Notes: generated from the letters alone by a model not told the origin. 64,000 nucleotides of DNA from an uncultured Pseudomonadota bacterium (GCA_903834835.1 CAILKO010000066.1:62001-126000), one strand, 5' to 3'; numbered from the stretch's first letter, positions 26,694-36,201 are shown. Numbers and translations: made by a program.

Positions 26694-28340
26694 ATGACTA
26701 CTTCCGCAGAATTCGACTATGTCATCGTCGGTGCAGGCTCGGCTGGATGCGTGCTCGCGAACCGGCTCACTGAAGACCCCTCCGTGAAGGTTCTGCTGCT
26801 CGAGGCCGGCGGCTGGGACCGCGACCCCTGGATCAGCATTCCGATGGGCTGGGGCCGGCTGCGTCAGAAGAATCTCTATGACTGGCACTACGAATCGGGG
26901 CCCGAACCGCATGCGAACGACCGGACCGTGGAGTGCGCGCGTGGCAAGGTCATCGGCGGCAGTTCCTCGGTGAATGCAATGGCCTATGTGCGCGGGCATC
27001 GGCTGGATTACGACCGCTGGGCTGCGCAGGGACTGCCGGGCTGGGCGTACGAGGACGTGCTGCCCTACTTTCGGCGTGGCGAGAGCTGGCAGGGTGGCGC
27101 CAGTGCCTACCGGGGAGGCGACGGACCGCTCACGACCACGCTCTGCGGCCACGAGGACCCGCTGCTCGACGCGGTCCTTGAGACCGGGCGCAAGCGTGGC
27201 TACGGTTACAGCGAGGACTACAACGGCGCGCACCAGGACGGGATGAGTCGCATCCAGTCGAACATCCGCAAAGGCCGGCGCTGGAGCAGCGCGCGCGCCT
27301 ATCTCTATCCGGCGCTCGGTCGCAGCAATCTGAAGCTGGAAATCAACGCGCTTGCCACCCGGGTCGAATTTTCGGGTCGACGCGCGACGGGCCTGCGTTA
27401 CCTTCTCGATGGCCGGGAGCGGACCGTACGCGCAACACGCGAAGTTCTGCTCGCCGGAGGCGTGATCAACTCGCCCCAGCTCCTGCTGCTTTCAGGAGTC
27501 GGCGATGCCGCGCACCTCTCTGCGCACGGCATCGGTATCGTTCAGTCGCTCCAGGGCGTGGGCCGCAATCTGCAGGACCACGTGGGCCCGAATGTCGGTT
27601 TCCTGCGCAAGGGTGAACCGAGCCCCTTCCTGCGGATGATGCGCCTGGACCGGCTGGCGAGCGCAATCACGCGCGCCCATCTGTTCGGCACCGGCCCTTT
27701 CACCCATATTCCTGGCGTCATGGGGTTTCTTAAAACCGATCCCTCCGAACCCATGCCGGACATTCAACTGCTGATGCAGTTGGCGACCATGGCGGGAGCG
27801 CCCTGGTTCCCGCTCGTGAAGGCGCCATTTGCCGATGCCTTCGGCGGTCGCGTGGTGCTGCTTCGGCCCGAAAGCCGGGGGTTTCTGGAACTGGCATCCG
27901 CCGACCCCACCCGCGCACCGCGCATCGTGCAGAACTTTCTCGAAAATCCGAACGACCTGCGCAAGTTGCGCGCGGGCATGCGCCTGTTCCGCGAACTGGC
28001 GAGCCAGCCGGAGATCGCTCCCTTCGTGCTCAAGGAAGCTGCCCCGGGCGCCCATGTGGTGTCAGACGCCGATCTCGATGCCTACATCCGCGCGACCGCG
28101 ATCACGGCCCACCATCCGCTCGGCACCTGCAAGATGGGGCCGGCATCCGATCCGGCGGCCGTGGTGGATGGCGAGCTCCGGGTGCACGGCATCGAAGGCC
28201 TGCGGGTCGTGGACGCATCGGTGATGCCGGACCTCGTCGGTGGCAATATCAACGCGCCGGTCATGATGATCGCCGAGAAGGCCTCGGATCTGATTCGGGG
28301 CCGTTCCTTGCCCCGCGCGCCGCTCGCCGCCGCAGCCTGA
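26694..28340 (+). CDS. GMC-family FAD oxidoreductase (choline/alcohol dehydrogenase-like)
   Basis: A 548-residue flavoprotein oxidising primary alcohols. The N-terminal Rossmann motif is VGAGSAGCVLANRL, with GxGxxG at residues 13-18; GKVIGGSSSVNAMAYVRG is GMC signature 1, and GVINSPQLLLLSGVG signature 2. The catalytic His is in AITAHHPLGTCKMG, then NINAPVMMIAEKASDLIRG closes the FAD-binding site. It is divergent from the acyl-CoA operon, so it may oxidise the alcohol form of the same substrate, and has a Crp/Fnr regulator gene downstream on the other strand. Confidence 0.9.
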   Translation: MTTSAEFDYVIVGAGSAGCVLANRLTEDPSVKVLLLEAGGWDRDPWISIPMGWGRLRQKNLYDWHYESGPEPHANDRTVECARGKVIGGSSSVNAMAYVRGHRLDYDRWAAQGLPGWAYEDVLPYFRRGESWQGGASAYRGGDGPLTTTLCGHEDPLLDAVLETGRKRGYGYSEDYNGAHQDGMSRIQSNIRKGRRWSSARAYLYPALGRSNLKLEINALATRVEFSGRRATGLRYLLDGRERTVRATREVLLAGGVINSPQLLLLSGVGDAAHLSAHGIGIVQSLQGVGRNLQDHVGPNVGFLRKGEPSPFLRMMRLDRLASAITRAHLFGTGPFTHIPGVMGFLKTDPSEPMPDIQLLMQLATMAGAPWFPLVKAPFADAFGGRVVLLRPESRGFLELASADPTRAPRIVQNFLENPNDLRKLRAGMRLFRELASQPEIAPFVLKEAAPGAHVVSDADLDAYIRATAITAHHPLGTCKMGPASDPAAVVDGELRVHGIEGLRVVDASVMPDLVGGNINAPVMMIAEKASDLIRGRSLPRAPLAAAA

Positions 28341-28388
28341 CTCATGACCAGGATCGGGCGCTGACCGAAAGCGCGTGCGGCCGCCAGC

Positions 28389-29210
28389 TCAGGCCTGGCG
28401 CCGGCCTCGCACGCGCAGCACCTTTTCCAGCCCGCGGAAATCAAGGATGCAGACATCCTTCTTGTGAACGTCGATCAGGCCTTGCGCGCGGAACGCGGAG
28501 AACAGCCGGCTGACGGTCTCGATCTGCAGGCCGAGGTAACTCCCGATCTCGTCGCGTGTCATGCGCAGGCGCAGGTCGCTGGCCGATTCGCCGTTCTGCC
28601 GCAGACGCTGCGACAGGTTCAACAGAAATGCGGCAAGGCGCTCTCGCGCGCGCAGCGAACCGAGCAGCATCAGGGTGCCGTTGGCCTTCAGTGTTTCCGA
28701 GGCAACCAGAGCGAGCAAGCGACGCTGCAGCACGGGGTGCTCTCGCGCCGCCCGCTCCACGGTCGTGCAGTGAACGACGTCGACCGTTGAATCCTCCAGG
28801 GCGATCGCGCTGCTCGCATAGCGCCCCGTCGCCAGCCCGTCGGTGCCGAGCACATCGCCACCCATGAAGAATCCGCTGACCTGCTCCCTGCCTTCTGCGT
28901 CGGCGATCAGCGACTTGAAACACCCGCTTCGAACGGCATAGAAGGATTTCAGCGAATCACCCGATCGGTAGAGGTTTTCGCCGGATTGCAGCCGGCGCCT
29001 CAGCGTGCGCGGACCCATGCAGGCCGTGAATGCCTCGTAGCCTGTGGCCTGCGCCGGTGCGCGGGACTCCTGGTTCCTGCCAAGGGCCGGAATTCCGTCA
29101 TCCCGGTGGCGCACGCGCCACTCGCGGTGACCGCCGAGTGCCTGCGCCACGCCTGTGTCGCCTGCAGAGACATCGATCAGCCGGTCAAGGTACGCAGCAC
29201 GTTGCTCCAT
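28389..29210 (-). CDS. Crp/Fnr-family transcriptional regulator without the Fnr iron-sulfur cysteines
   Basis: The cAMP-binding-like domain (SGENLYRSGDSLKSFYAVRSGCFKSLIADAEGREQVSGFFMGGDVLG) and the C-terminal helix-turn-helix (MTRDEIGSYLGLQIETVSRLFSAFRAQGLI) follow Fnr closely. The conserved E-x3-R base-reading residues of Fnr are in ETVSR. The N-terminal cluster of cysteines that ligates [4Fe-4S] in Fnr is absent, so oxygen sensing by that cluster is unlikely. The long open frame starts at ATG 29210, but the first 64 residues are not like the family; ATG 29018 (209 residues) starts just before the domain. Which is used is uncertain. Confidence 0.82.
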   Translation of the reverse strand: MEQRAAYLDRLIDVSAGDTGVAQALGGHREWRVRHRDDGIPALGRNQESRAPAQATGYEAFTACMGPRTLRRRLQSGENLYRSGDSLKSFYAVRSGCFKSLIADAEGREQVSGFFMGGDVLGTDGLATGRYASSAIALEDSTVDVVHCTTVERAAREHPVLQRRLLALVASETLKANGTLMLLGSLRARERLAAFLLNLSQRLRQNGESASDLRLRMTRDEIGSYLGLQIETVSRLFSAFRAQGLIDVHKKDVCILDFRGLEKVLRVRGRRQA

Positions 29211-29393
29211 GGGGGCCCCTTACGCCACGCGAACGGCCAACTGCGCCCGGGATTCGGGCCGCGGCGCCTGCCGGCACGGGCTTTCCTGCCTAGTCTACGC
29301 CGATCGGCCAGCGTGACTGTGCGCTTGCGCACGCTGGGCCGAAACACTTGCACAAGGCCGGAATCCGCGAAGGCCGGGACAGGATCGCCCGTT

Positions 29394-30494
29394 TCAGGAC
29401 AGGCCGAACAGGGCGCGCGGGTTGTCGATCAGCAGCTTGTCGGCGAGTCGACCCGGATAGCCACGCTCGCGCACGGTCTTCACCATGTGCAGTTGTGCGG
29501 ACGGATCGGCAATGATGCCTGCGCGACCATGGTGTCCGTAGTCCGTCCCCATCACGATGCGGTCCTCGCCTATGTATTTGACGAGATAGGGCAGATCCTC
29601 GGTCACCTCGTAGGAAATCCACATGTTGTACTTCTCCATGAGCTTCGGCCCCCACTGGGCGGGCTCGTGTCCGAGACTCTTCAGATTGTGCAGTGCGAAC
29701 GGAACCCAGGACGCGCCCGTCTCGATAAAGCCCCAGCGCAAGCGCGGAAACAGTTCGGGAATCTTGTTCGCCACGAGGTTGCGGAACGCAACGACCGGAG
29801 GAATACGGCCATGGGTGAAGGTGTGACTGCGCCGCACGTCCACGAGACTGTTCAGCGCCGGCGCCCCCGAGCCCTGATGGATGCAGATCGTGAGATTGAG
29901 CGCCTGCGCCTCCTCGTAGACCGGAAAGAAGTAGGGATCGTCCAGCATCAGGTCCTTCTCGATGCCGCGAAAGAAAACGCCCTTGGCCCCCCGCTCCGCC
30001 CCGATTTTGAGTTCCCGCACGGACGCCTCGATATCGCGCAGCGGCGGTACCAGCGTCCAGTCAATACGGTCCCCGCTCTGCGCACAGACTTCGGCCAGAT
30101 GCCGGTTGTAGGCCTGACACAGTGCGACCTCCATCGGCACGTCATCGGTCAGATACGTCAGGAAAAGTGTCGGAAACACGATCTGGCGCTCCGTGCCGAG
30201 CAGATCCATCTGCTTCAGACGTTTCGGGAGATCGGTCATGTCGCGCTCCGGGACATCCGGCATCTCGCGCACGAAGGTCTGGGATACCGGCGTCACCAGC
30301 GGGGAACTGCCGCGGCCCGCCATGCGCGGAAAGATGCGGCCGTCGATCAGCCACATGTGGTCCGCCTTGCCGTACAGCGTGTCGGGCGGCACGCTGACGA
30401 TCACGGGTCGGCGCGGATGAAATTCCGGGTCAAGTTTTTGCCACATGGCCTCCGGCTCGGCAATGTGCGAATCCGCGTCATAGACTCCTGCCAT
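29394..30494 (-). CDS. Metal-dependent amidohydrolase (ACMSD-like decarboxylase/hydrolase family), A
   Basis: A 366-residue amidohydrolase-2 family enzyme. The N-terminal metal site is DADSHI (D-x-D-x-H type), and later segments YNRHLAEVCAQSGDRI, SGAPALNSLVDVRRSHTF, WGFIETGASWVPFALHNL and MGTDYGHHGR carry the remaining metal ligands. Such enzymes decarboxylate or hydrolyse aromatic or ring-opened carboxylic acids. The start is MAGVYDADSH (30494) with a GGAGGATAT ribosome site. It is a paralogue of the protein at 37576-38628. Palindrome copy 2 lies 128 bp upstream. Confidence 0.85.
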   Translation of the reverse strand: MAGVYDADSHIAEPEAMWQKLDPEFHPRRPVIVSVPPDTLYGKADHMWLIDGRIFPRMAGRGSSPLVTPVSQTFVREMPDVPERDMTDLPKRLKQMDLLGTERQIVFPTLFLTYLTDDVPMEVALCQAYNRHLAEVCAQSGDRIDWTLVPPLRDIEASVRELKIGAERGAKGVFFRGIEKDLMLDDPYFFPVYEEAQALNLTICIHQGSGAPALNSLVDVRRSHTFTHGRIPPVVAFRNLVANKIPELFPRLRWGFIETGASWVPFALHNLKSLGHEPAQWGPKLMEKYNMWISYEVTEDLPYLVKYIGEDRIVMGTDYGHHGRAGIIADPSAQLHMVKTVRERGYPGRLADKLLIDNPRALFGLS

Positions 30495-30622
30495 ATATCC
30501 TCCTCTGATTTGCCTGGTTACGCACGAACGGTCGGGATCATAGTTCGAATGGGCGGCTCCGTGCGCACAGGCCTCGAACCTCTGCAGTGTGCAGGAAGAA
30601 AATCGGGACTTTCCCGGAATAT

Positions 30623-30642
30623 TAGTAACATATAAGTTACTA
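30623..30642. promoter_or_regulatory. Operator-like palindrome, copy 2 (between amidohydrolase and Bug array)
   Basis: The sequence is TAGTAACATATAAGTTACTA, differing from perfect symmetry by one base (AAGTT for ATGTT). It sits inside a 291-bp divergent intergenic region: 128 bp from the amidohydrolase start and 143 bp from the first Bug start, so it could control both directions. TACTAT at 30638-30643 might be a -10 for the Bug side. Same motif as copies 1, 3 and 4. Confidence 0.72.
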
Positions 30643-30785
30643 TTGTAGATCGGTTGGTCAATTTTTCTCGACCCATACCCGGTCCCCGGGAATCGCGCCG
30701 CCTGGGGTAGAATTTTTTCGACTGCCACGACGCTGGAAGCGTCTCCAAACAGGCAGACCTTGAATCAACTTTGGGAGGAGGAATC

Positions 30786-31769
30786 ATGATTCGAACCGTT
30801 CCGTTTCGCCATGTCCTGGCAGGTATTGCCGGCCTGGCAATCGCCGCATCCGCGTCGGCCCAGGAGTTTCCAACGAAACCCCTGCGCATGCTGATCTCCT
30901 ATCCGGCCGCGACCGGGCCCGATCTGATCGGGCGCCCGATCGCCGCCGCCATGGGCAAGGCCCTGGGGCAGCCCGTCGTGGTGGAGAACAAGAGCGGGGG
31001 CGGCGGCGTACCTGCGATTCAGGATCTCAAGAACTCCGCGGCGGACGGCCACACGATGTTCCTCGCCGACCAGAGCCACTGGGCGATCCTGCCTTCGGTA
31101 CAGGACAACGTACCCTACGACCCGATCCGGGACTTCGCCCCCGTCGGCATGATCTATTCCAACGTGCTGTTCTACGTCGTTCCCGCTGGCTCCTCGATCA
31201 AGACGCTGAAAGACGTGATTGCGGCTTCCAAGGCGAACCCCGGGAGTATCCGGTACGGCGTGACGGGCGTGGGCGGCATCATGCATCTCACCGGCGAAGC
31301 CTTCGCGTTTGCAGCGGGGATCAAGATGACGGTCGTTCCGTTCCGCGCCACGGCCGAGGCGATTCAGGCGATTCTCAGCGGTGATCTGGACATGGCCGTC
31401 GCCGGCATGAACCCGGTCGTAGCGGGTGCGCTGCAGACCGGAAAGATCCGCAATATCGCGACCACCGGCCCGACCCGCGACAAGTACATGTCCGATATCC
31501 CGACCGTTAACGAATCGGCCGGCATCGGCGGCTACAACTACCAGGCGGACATCGGCCTGCTCGCGCTCACCGGGACACCCCGGCCGGCGATGGAAAAGCT
31601 CGTGAAGGCCCTCGCCGCCGCGCAGAAGGATAGTGCCTACCACGATGCGTTGAAGAAGCTGGAATACAACGCAACGTCCATGTCACCGGAAGAGTTCGGC
31701 GCGAAGATCAAGGCCGACCTCGAGAAATTCCGGGCCGTTGCAAAGGCCGGCAACATCAAGGTGCAGTAG
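30786..31769 (+). CDS. Bug/TctC-family periplasmic solute receptor, array copy 1
   Basis: A 327-residue extracytoplasmic receptor. The signal peptide ends at about residue 25 (ASASA|QEFP). The mature part starts FPTKPLRMLISYP, as in the TctC/Bug family, and includes the hallmark segment GQPVVVENKSGGGGVPAIQDLKNS. ATG 30786 has GGGAGGAGGAATC upstream. This is the first of four related genes in a row. Bug proteins usually bind small organic or amino acids. No TctA or TctB gene is near, so uptake must use partners elsewhere, or the protein acts as a sensor. Confidence 0.93.
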   Translation: MIRTVPFRHVLAGIAGLAIAASASAQEFPTKPLRMLISYPAATGPDLIGRPIAAAMGKALGQPVVVENKSGGGGVPAIQDLKNSAADGHTMFLADQSHWAILPSVQDNVPYDPIRDFAPVGMIYSNVLFYVVPAGSSIKTLKDVIAASKANPGSIRYGVTGVGGIMHLTGEAFAFAAGIKMTVVPFRATAEAIQAILSGDLDMAVAGMNPVVAGALQTGKIRNIATTGPTRDKYMSDIPTVNESAGIGGYNYQADIGLLALTGTPRPAMEKLVKALAAAQKDSAYHDALKKLEYNATSMSPEEFGAKIKADLEKFRAVAKAGNIKVQ

Positions 31770-31908
31770 GACTAGCTGGGACGCTGTCCGGGACTAACGA
31801 GTGATGCCCCTCGGGGGATCACTCGCTGGTCGCCGGACTGCGCGCGCAGGGCGGTCGTCTGCCCTCCGTGTTCGCACGCATTTGAATCCAGGTAACCGGA
31901 ATTTCGCC

Positions 31909-32889
31909 ATGCCAAGAATTTTTCTGCTGTCTCTCACTACCGGTATCGCGCTCTCCGCACTCGCCCCGATGGCGCATGCGCAAGACTTCCCCTCGAAACC
32001 GCTGCGCATCCTGATCCCCTACCCGACCGGCGGAACGCCGGACATCGTCGGCCGGCCGATCGCCGCCGCCATGAGCCGCGATCTGGGTCAGCCCGTCGTC
32101 GTCGACAACAAGGCGGGCGGCGGTGGCGTGCCCGCGATCCAGGACATGAAGAACGCAGCGGCAGACGGACACACGCTGTTTCTCGCCGATTCGAGCCAGT
32201 GGGGAACGCTACCCGCCGTTCAGCCCAATCTGCCCTACGACCCGGTGCGGGATTTTGCGGCGGTCGGCACGATCTACTCGAACGTGATGTTTTTCTTCGT
32301 CAACGCGAATTCCAGCATCAGGTCGATGAAGGACATCGTCTCCCAGGCGAAAGCGAAGCCCGGCAGCCTGCGCTACGGAATCAGCGGTGTCGGCGGCATC
32401 ATGCACATGGCGGGTGAAGCCTTTGCGAGCATGGCCGGCGTCAAGGTCACCGTGGTGCCGTTCCGTGGAACGCCGGAATCCATCCGCGAAGTCATGAACG
32501 GCGACCTCGATTACGCGGTGTCCGGCGGCAATCCGACCTTCGCGTCGATGGTGAAGGCAGGCAAGCTCCGCGCGATCGCGACGACCGGTCCCCAGCGCGA
32601 TCGCTACAACATGGAGATTCCGTCGGTGAACGAGTCCGCCGGTATCAGCGGTTACAACCTGGAAACCGGATTCGGGCTCGTTGCGCGCTCGGGCACGCCC
32701 AGGCCGGTGATCGACCGGCTCGCCCGCTCGCTCGCCGTGGCGCAGAAGGACGGCGCCTATCTGGACGCGCTGAAGCGGCTCGAGTACAACCCGCTCTTCA
32801 TGAGCCCCGACGAGTTCACGGCCAAGATCCGCGCGGACCTGGAGAAGTACACCGCCATCGCGCGCGCCGGCAGTATCCGCATCGAATGA
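31909..32889 (+). CDS. Bug/TctC-family periplasmic solute receptor, array copy 2
   Basis: A 326-residue paralogue of copy 1. Signal peptide to about residue 24 (MAHA|QDFP). It keeps the AGGGGVPAIQDMKNAAADGHT segment and the GISGVGGIMHMAGEAFA binding loop. The 139-bp gap before it has no visible terminator, so the array may be one transcript. Divergence between the copies lies mainly in residues of the cleft, which would change ligand preference. It is well conserved along its full length. Confidence 0.93.
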   Translation: MPRIFLLSLTTGIALSALAPMAHAQDFPSKPLRILIPYPTGGTPDIVGRPIAAAMSRDLGQPVVVDNKAGGGGVPAIQDMKNAAADGHTLFLADSSQWGTLPAVQPNLPYDPVRDFAAVGTIYSNVMFFFVNANSSIRSMKDIVSQAKAKPGSLRYGISGVGGIMHMAGEAFASMAGVKVTVVPFRGTPESIREVMNGDLDYAVSGGNPTFASMVKAGKLRAIATTGPQRDRYNMEIPSVNESAGISGYNLETGFGLVARSGTPRPVIDRLARSLAVAQKDGAYLDALKRLEYNPLFMSPDEFTAKIRADLEKYTAIARAGSIRIE

Positions 32890-32918
32890 CACGACCGCAT
32901 CTTGCAAAGGAAATACCC

Positions 32919-33908
32919 ATGAAATTGTTCCGTCCCCTGCTCGCTGGCGCACTCGTCGCCGGCGGCGCATGCCTCGGTCTCACGTCCTTGCCCGCCGCGG
33001 CGCAGGATTTCCCGTCGAAGCCGATCCGCTATCTCATCCCGTATCCGAGTGGATCCGTCGATGTCGTCGGACGCTCGGTCACATCCATCATGTCGAAGGA
33101 ACTCGGACAGCCCTTCGTCGTGGAGAACAAGGGCGGCGGCGGCGGCGTGCCCGCGGTCCAGGATCTGAAGAACTCGCCAGCCGATGGTCACACCCTGCTG
33201 CAGCCGGATTCCAGCCAGTACGCCATCCTGCCCGCGGTACAGCCGAATGTGCCCTACGACCCGCTCGTCGACTTTGCCCCGATCGGCATGCTGTACTCGA
33301 ACGTGATGTTTTTCGTCGTCCCGTCCGATGCCAGGGCACAGTCGATGAAGGACATCGTTGCCGAAGCCAAGGCCAAGCCAGGGTCAGTTCGCATAGGCGT
33401 GACCGGGGTTGGCGGCATCATGCACCTCGTTGCCGAGGCCTTCGCTTCAGCTGCCGGAATCAAGTTCACGGTCGTTCCCTACCGTGTGTCGGCCGAGTCC
33501 ATCACCTCGGTGATCAACAAGGATCTCGATATCGCCGTATCCGGCGGCAACAGCATCATGAAGGGCATGCTGAAGGCCGGGAAAATCCGCGCGCTCGCCG
33601 CGACGGGCTCGGTGCGCGATACCTTCCTTAAGGAGGTCCCGACCGTGAACGAGTCCGCCGGAATAAGCGGCTACAGCCTGCAGGCGGACATCGGCATCGT
33701 CGCGAAGGCCGGGACGCCGCGTCCCGTCGTGGAGAAACTTGCGAAGGCGCTTGCAGCAGTGCACCGGGATGCCGGTTTTCATGACACGCTGAAGAAAATC
33801 GAGTTCATGCCGGTGAGTGCGACGCCGGAGGAATTCGCGGCGAAGATCCGGTCGGATTTCGAGAAATACCGCACCATCGCGCGTACCGCGAACATCAAGG
33901 TCGAATAG
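32919..33908 (+). CDS. Bug/TctC-family periplasmic solute receptor, array copy 3
   Basis: A 329-residue paralogue. Signal peptide to about residue 28 (LPAAA|QDFP). The central block IGVTGVGGIMHLVAEAFASAAGIKFTVVPYR parallels copies 1 and 2. The start ATG 32919 follows AAAGGAAAT, 29 bp after the stop of copy 2. Close spacing implies co-transcription. It keeps the SGGNS and TVNESAGISGY segments seen across the set. Confidence 0.93.
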   Translation: MKLFRPLLAGALVAGGACLGLTSLPAAAQDFPSKPIRYLIPYPSGSVDVVGRSVTSIMSKELGQPFVVENKGGGGGVPAVQDLKNSPADGHTLLQPDSSQYAILPAVQPNVPYDPLVDFAPIGMLYSNVMFFVVPSDARAQSMKDIVAEAKAKPGSVRIGVTGVGGIMHLVAEAFASAAGIKFTVVPYRVSAESITSVINKDLDIAVSGGNSIMKGMLKAGKIRALAATGSVRDTFLKEVPTVNESAGISGYSLQADIGIVAKAGTPRPVVEKLAKALAAVHRDAGFHDTLKKIEFMPVSATPEEFAAKIRSDFEKYRTIARTANIKVE

Positions 33909-33933
33909 CCGTTTGACAATCGGAGGTAACCCG

Positions 33934-34914
33934 ATGCCCTCACCCCGACGTGCCCGTGTCCGGCTGCTGCTCGCCGCGGCCGTGATGGTTACAGCGCCTG
34001 CGCATTCGCAGGACTACCCGACGAAACCGGTACGCATCATCGTTCCCTATCCCGGCGGATCCGGCCCCGACATCGTCGCGCGCACCCTCGCCGGGGTAAT
34101 GACGAAACAGTTCGGACAGAACGTGCTGGTCGAAAACAAGGGCGGCGGTGGCGGCGTGCCTGCGATCCTGGACCTGAAGAACTCACCGCAGGACGGTCAC
34201 ACGATCCTTCTGCCCGATTCGAGCCAGTGGGCGGTGTTCCCGTCGCTGCGCACCGACCTGCCCTACGAACCCGGCCGGGACTTCGCGCCGATCGGCATGC
34301 TCTATTCGAATGCCCTGTATTTCTATGTGAAGTCGGACTCTCCGCTGAAGAGCATTACCGACGTGGTCGCTCGCGCGAAGGAGAAACCCGGCTCCCTGCG
34401 CTACGGGGTGACCGGCGTGGGCGGCATCATGCACATCACCGGCGAAGCCTGGCGCCTCGCCGCCGGCATCAATGTGACCGTCGTCCCCTATCGCGCCAGC
34501 GCCGAAGCCCTCACGTCGGTGCTGAGCGGCGACCTCGACTTCGCCCTTACCGGGCTGAGTTCCATCAAGGCAGTGATCCAGGGTGGCAAGATCAAGACCC
34601 TCGCGAGCACCGGGCCGAAACGCGACCGCTACACGCCGGATGTCCCGTCGGTAAATGAAATTCCCGGCATCCGCGGCTTCGATTTCCAGGCCGACATCGG
34701 CCTGGTCGCCTGGACCGGCACACCGCGCCCGGTCATCGACAAGCTCTCGCGCACGCTGCACGCGGCTCAGAAGGATCCCGTCCTGCTGGATTTCCTGAAA
34801 ACGCTCGACTACGACGCAGTCATCACATCGCCGGATGAGTTCGGCGCCAAGATGCGCAGCGATCTGGAGAAATTTCGCGCGACCGTCAAGGCCGCAAACA
34901 TCAAGATCCAGTAA
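33934..34914 (+). CDS. Bug/TctC-family periplasmic solute receptor, array copy 4
   Basis: A 326-residue paralogue. Signal peptide to about residue 25 (APAHS|QDYP). A strong CGGAGG ribosome site precedes ATG 33934, 25 bp after copy 3. The binding loop is GVTGVGGIMHITGEAWRLAAGI, but NEIPGIRGF replaces the NESAGI segment of copies 1-3, so it is the most divergent of the four. The last gene of the array; a convergent alcohol dehydrogenase gene follows. Confidence 0.93.
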   Translation: MPSPRRARVRLLLAAAVMVTAPAHSQDYPTKPVRIIVPYPGGSGPDIVARTLAGVMTKQFGQNVLVENKGGGGGVPAILDLKNSPQDGHTILLPDSSQWAVFPSLRTDLPYEPGRDFAPIGMLYSNALYFYVKSDSPLKSITDVVARAKEKPGSLRYGVTGVGGIMHITGEAWRLAAGINVTVVPYRASAEALTSVLSGDLDFALTGLSSIKAVIQGGKIKTLASTGPKRDRYTPDVPSVNEIPGIRGFDFQADIGLVAWTGTPRPVIDKLSRTLHAAQKDPVLLDFLKTLDYDAVITSPDEFGAKMRSDLEKFRATVKAANIKIQ

Positions 34915-34965
34915 CCACGACTCGCCCAATGCCGGTGGAACGGCTGCGCTCCTGCGCGATTGCGT

Positions 34966-35982
34966 CTAGCCGTTCACGATCATGCACTTGCCGGTGCCCC
35001 CGGCATCGAACAGGCGAAACGCCTCCTCAGCCTGTTCGAGCGTAAAGCGGTGCGTGATCAGCGTGTCGAGCGGAAGCCCGGTGTCGACCATGAACCGGGC
35101 GCACTCGACCAGTTCCGCCTTGCTGAAGGTCCAGGACCCGAAGACCGTGGTCACCTTGAAGATCAGGTCGCGGTTGATGTCGATTTCCGCCGGCCCGCCG
35201 GCCCCGACGTAGCAGGCGCGCGAAAAAGGCCGCAGGCAGGCTACCGTCTGGGAGCGCGCGACCGGGTTACCCGACGACTCGAGCGCGGCCGTTGCCCCCT
35301 GCCCGCCGGTGAGATCGACGATCGCCTTCACCGGGTCGACGGTGCTCGCATCGATCACGTGATCTGCCCCCATCTTGCGCGCGAGATCGAGCCGCGCGCG
35401 GTCGACATCGATCGCGATCACCGTCGCGCCCATCCATTTCGCGCAGAGCGTCCCGCTCAGCCCCACCGGACCCTGGCCGAACACGGCGACGATATCCCCG
35501 CCGGTGACCTTCATCTTGTTCAGACCGTTCCAGGCCGTCCCGGTCCCGCAGGAAAGCGCGGCGCCACCTTCGAACGACAGCGCCTCGGGCAGATGCACCA
35601 GCGTCCGGGCCGGCACCAGCATGTACTCCGCGTTGGCCCCGTGCGCAGTGCCTCCGCCGTAGGTCACATGCCCCTTGGCGCACAACTGTTCGTAGCCCAT
35701 CGAGCAGTACTCGCATACGGCGCAGCCCGCATAGTGGTGCACGATCACCCGGTCGCCGACGCGCAGACCGGGATTTGCGCCTGCGCCGAGTTCAACGATT
35801 TCCCCGCAGGGTTCGTGCCCGCTGATCGTGTCGGTTGCCTGGGCCATCCGGTACAGATGGAGATCGGTGCCGCACAGCCCGGAGGCGCGCACCTTGACCA
35901 CCGCCTCCCCGGGCCCCGCCTTCGGATCAGGAAAGGTTCTGAGTTCCGACTTTCGATTGCCTGTAAATACGACGCCCCGCAT
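34966..35982 (-). CDS. Zinc-dependent alcohol dehydrogenase (MDR superfamily)
   Basis: A 338-residue medium-chain dehydrogenase. The catalytic zinc site is CGTDLH (Cys and later His in GHEPCGE), the structural zinc loop is CAVCEYCSMGYEQLC, with four cysteines, and the nucleotide-binding motif is VFGQGPVGLSG (GxGxxG). Aspartate in ATVIAIDVDRAR favours NAD. It probably oxidises an alcohol or diol. Start ATG 35982 with a GGAGGGAC ribosome site. Divergent from the cupin unit 219 bp away. Confidence 0.9.
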   Translation of the reverse strand: MRGVVFTGNRKSELRTFPDPKAGPGEAVVKVRASGLCGTDLHLYRMAQATDTISGHEPCGEIVELGAGANPGLRVGDRVIVHHYAGCAVCEYCSMGYEQLCAKGHVTYGGGTAHGANAEYMLVPARTLVHLPEALSFEGGAALSCGTGTAWNGLNKMKVTGGDIVAVFGQGPVGLSGTLCAKWMGATVIAIDVDRARLDLARKMGADHVIDASTVDPVKAIVDLTGGQGATAALESSGNPVARSQTVACLRPFSRACYVGAGGPAEIDINRDLIFKVTTVFGSWTFSKAELVECARFMVDTGLPLDTLITHRFTLEQAEEAFRLFDAGGTGKCMIVNG

Positions 35983-36201
35983 GATTGTCCCTCCTGCCCT
36001 CTGATGGATCCGGGGTCCGGCGACATCGAACCCGACCGCAGCATTCTATGCATGGCAGGGCGCCCACGGCCGGCCGCATTGCCGTTGCTCGGGCTTGTTT
36101 CACATAGCGGGTCATCGCGCTTGCCCCGCGGCCCGCAGATAGTGGACACTTGCGACCATCCTTTCAGGCGCTGCCGGGAAGGTGTTTCCGAGGAGGAACC
36201 C

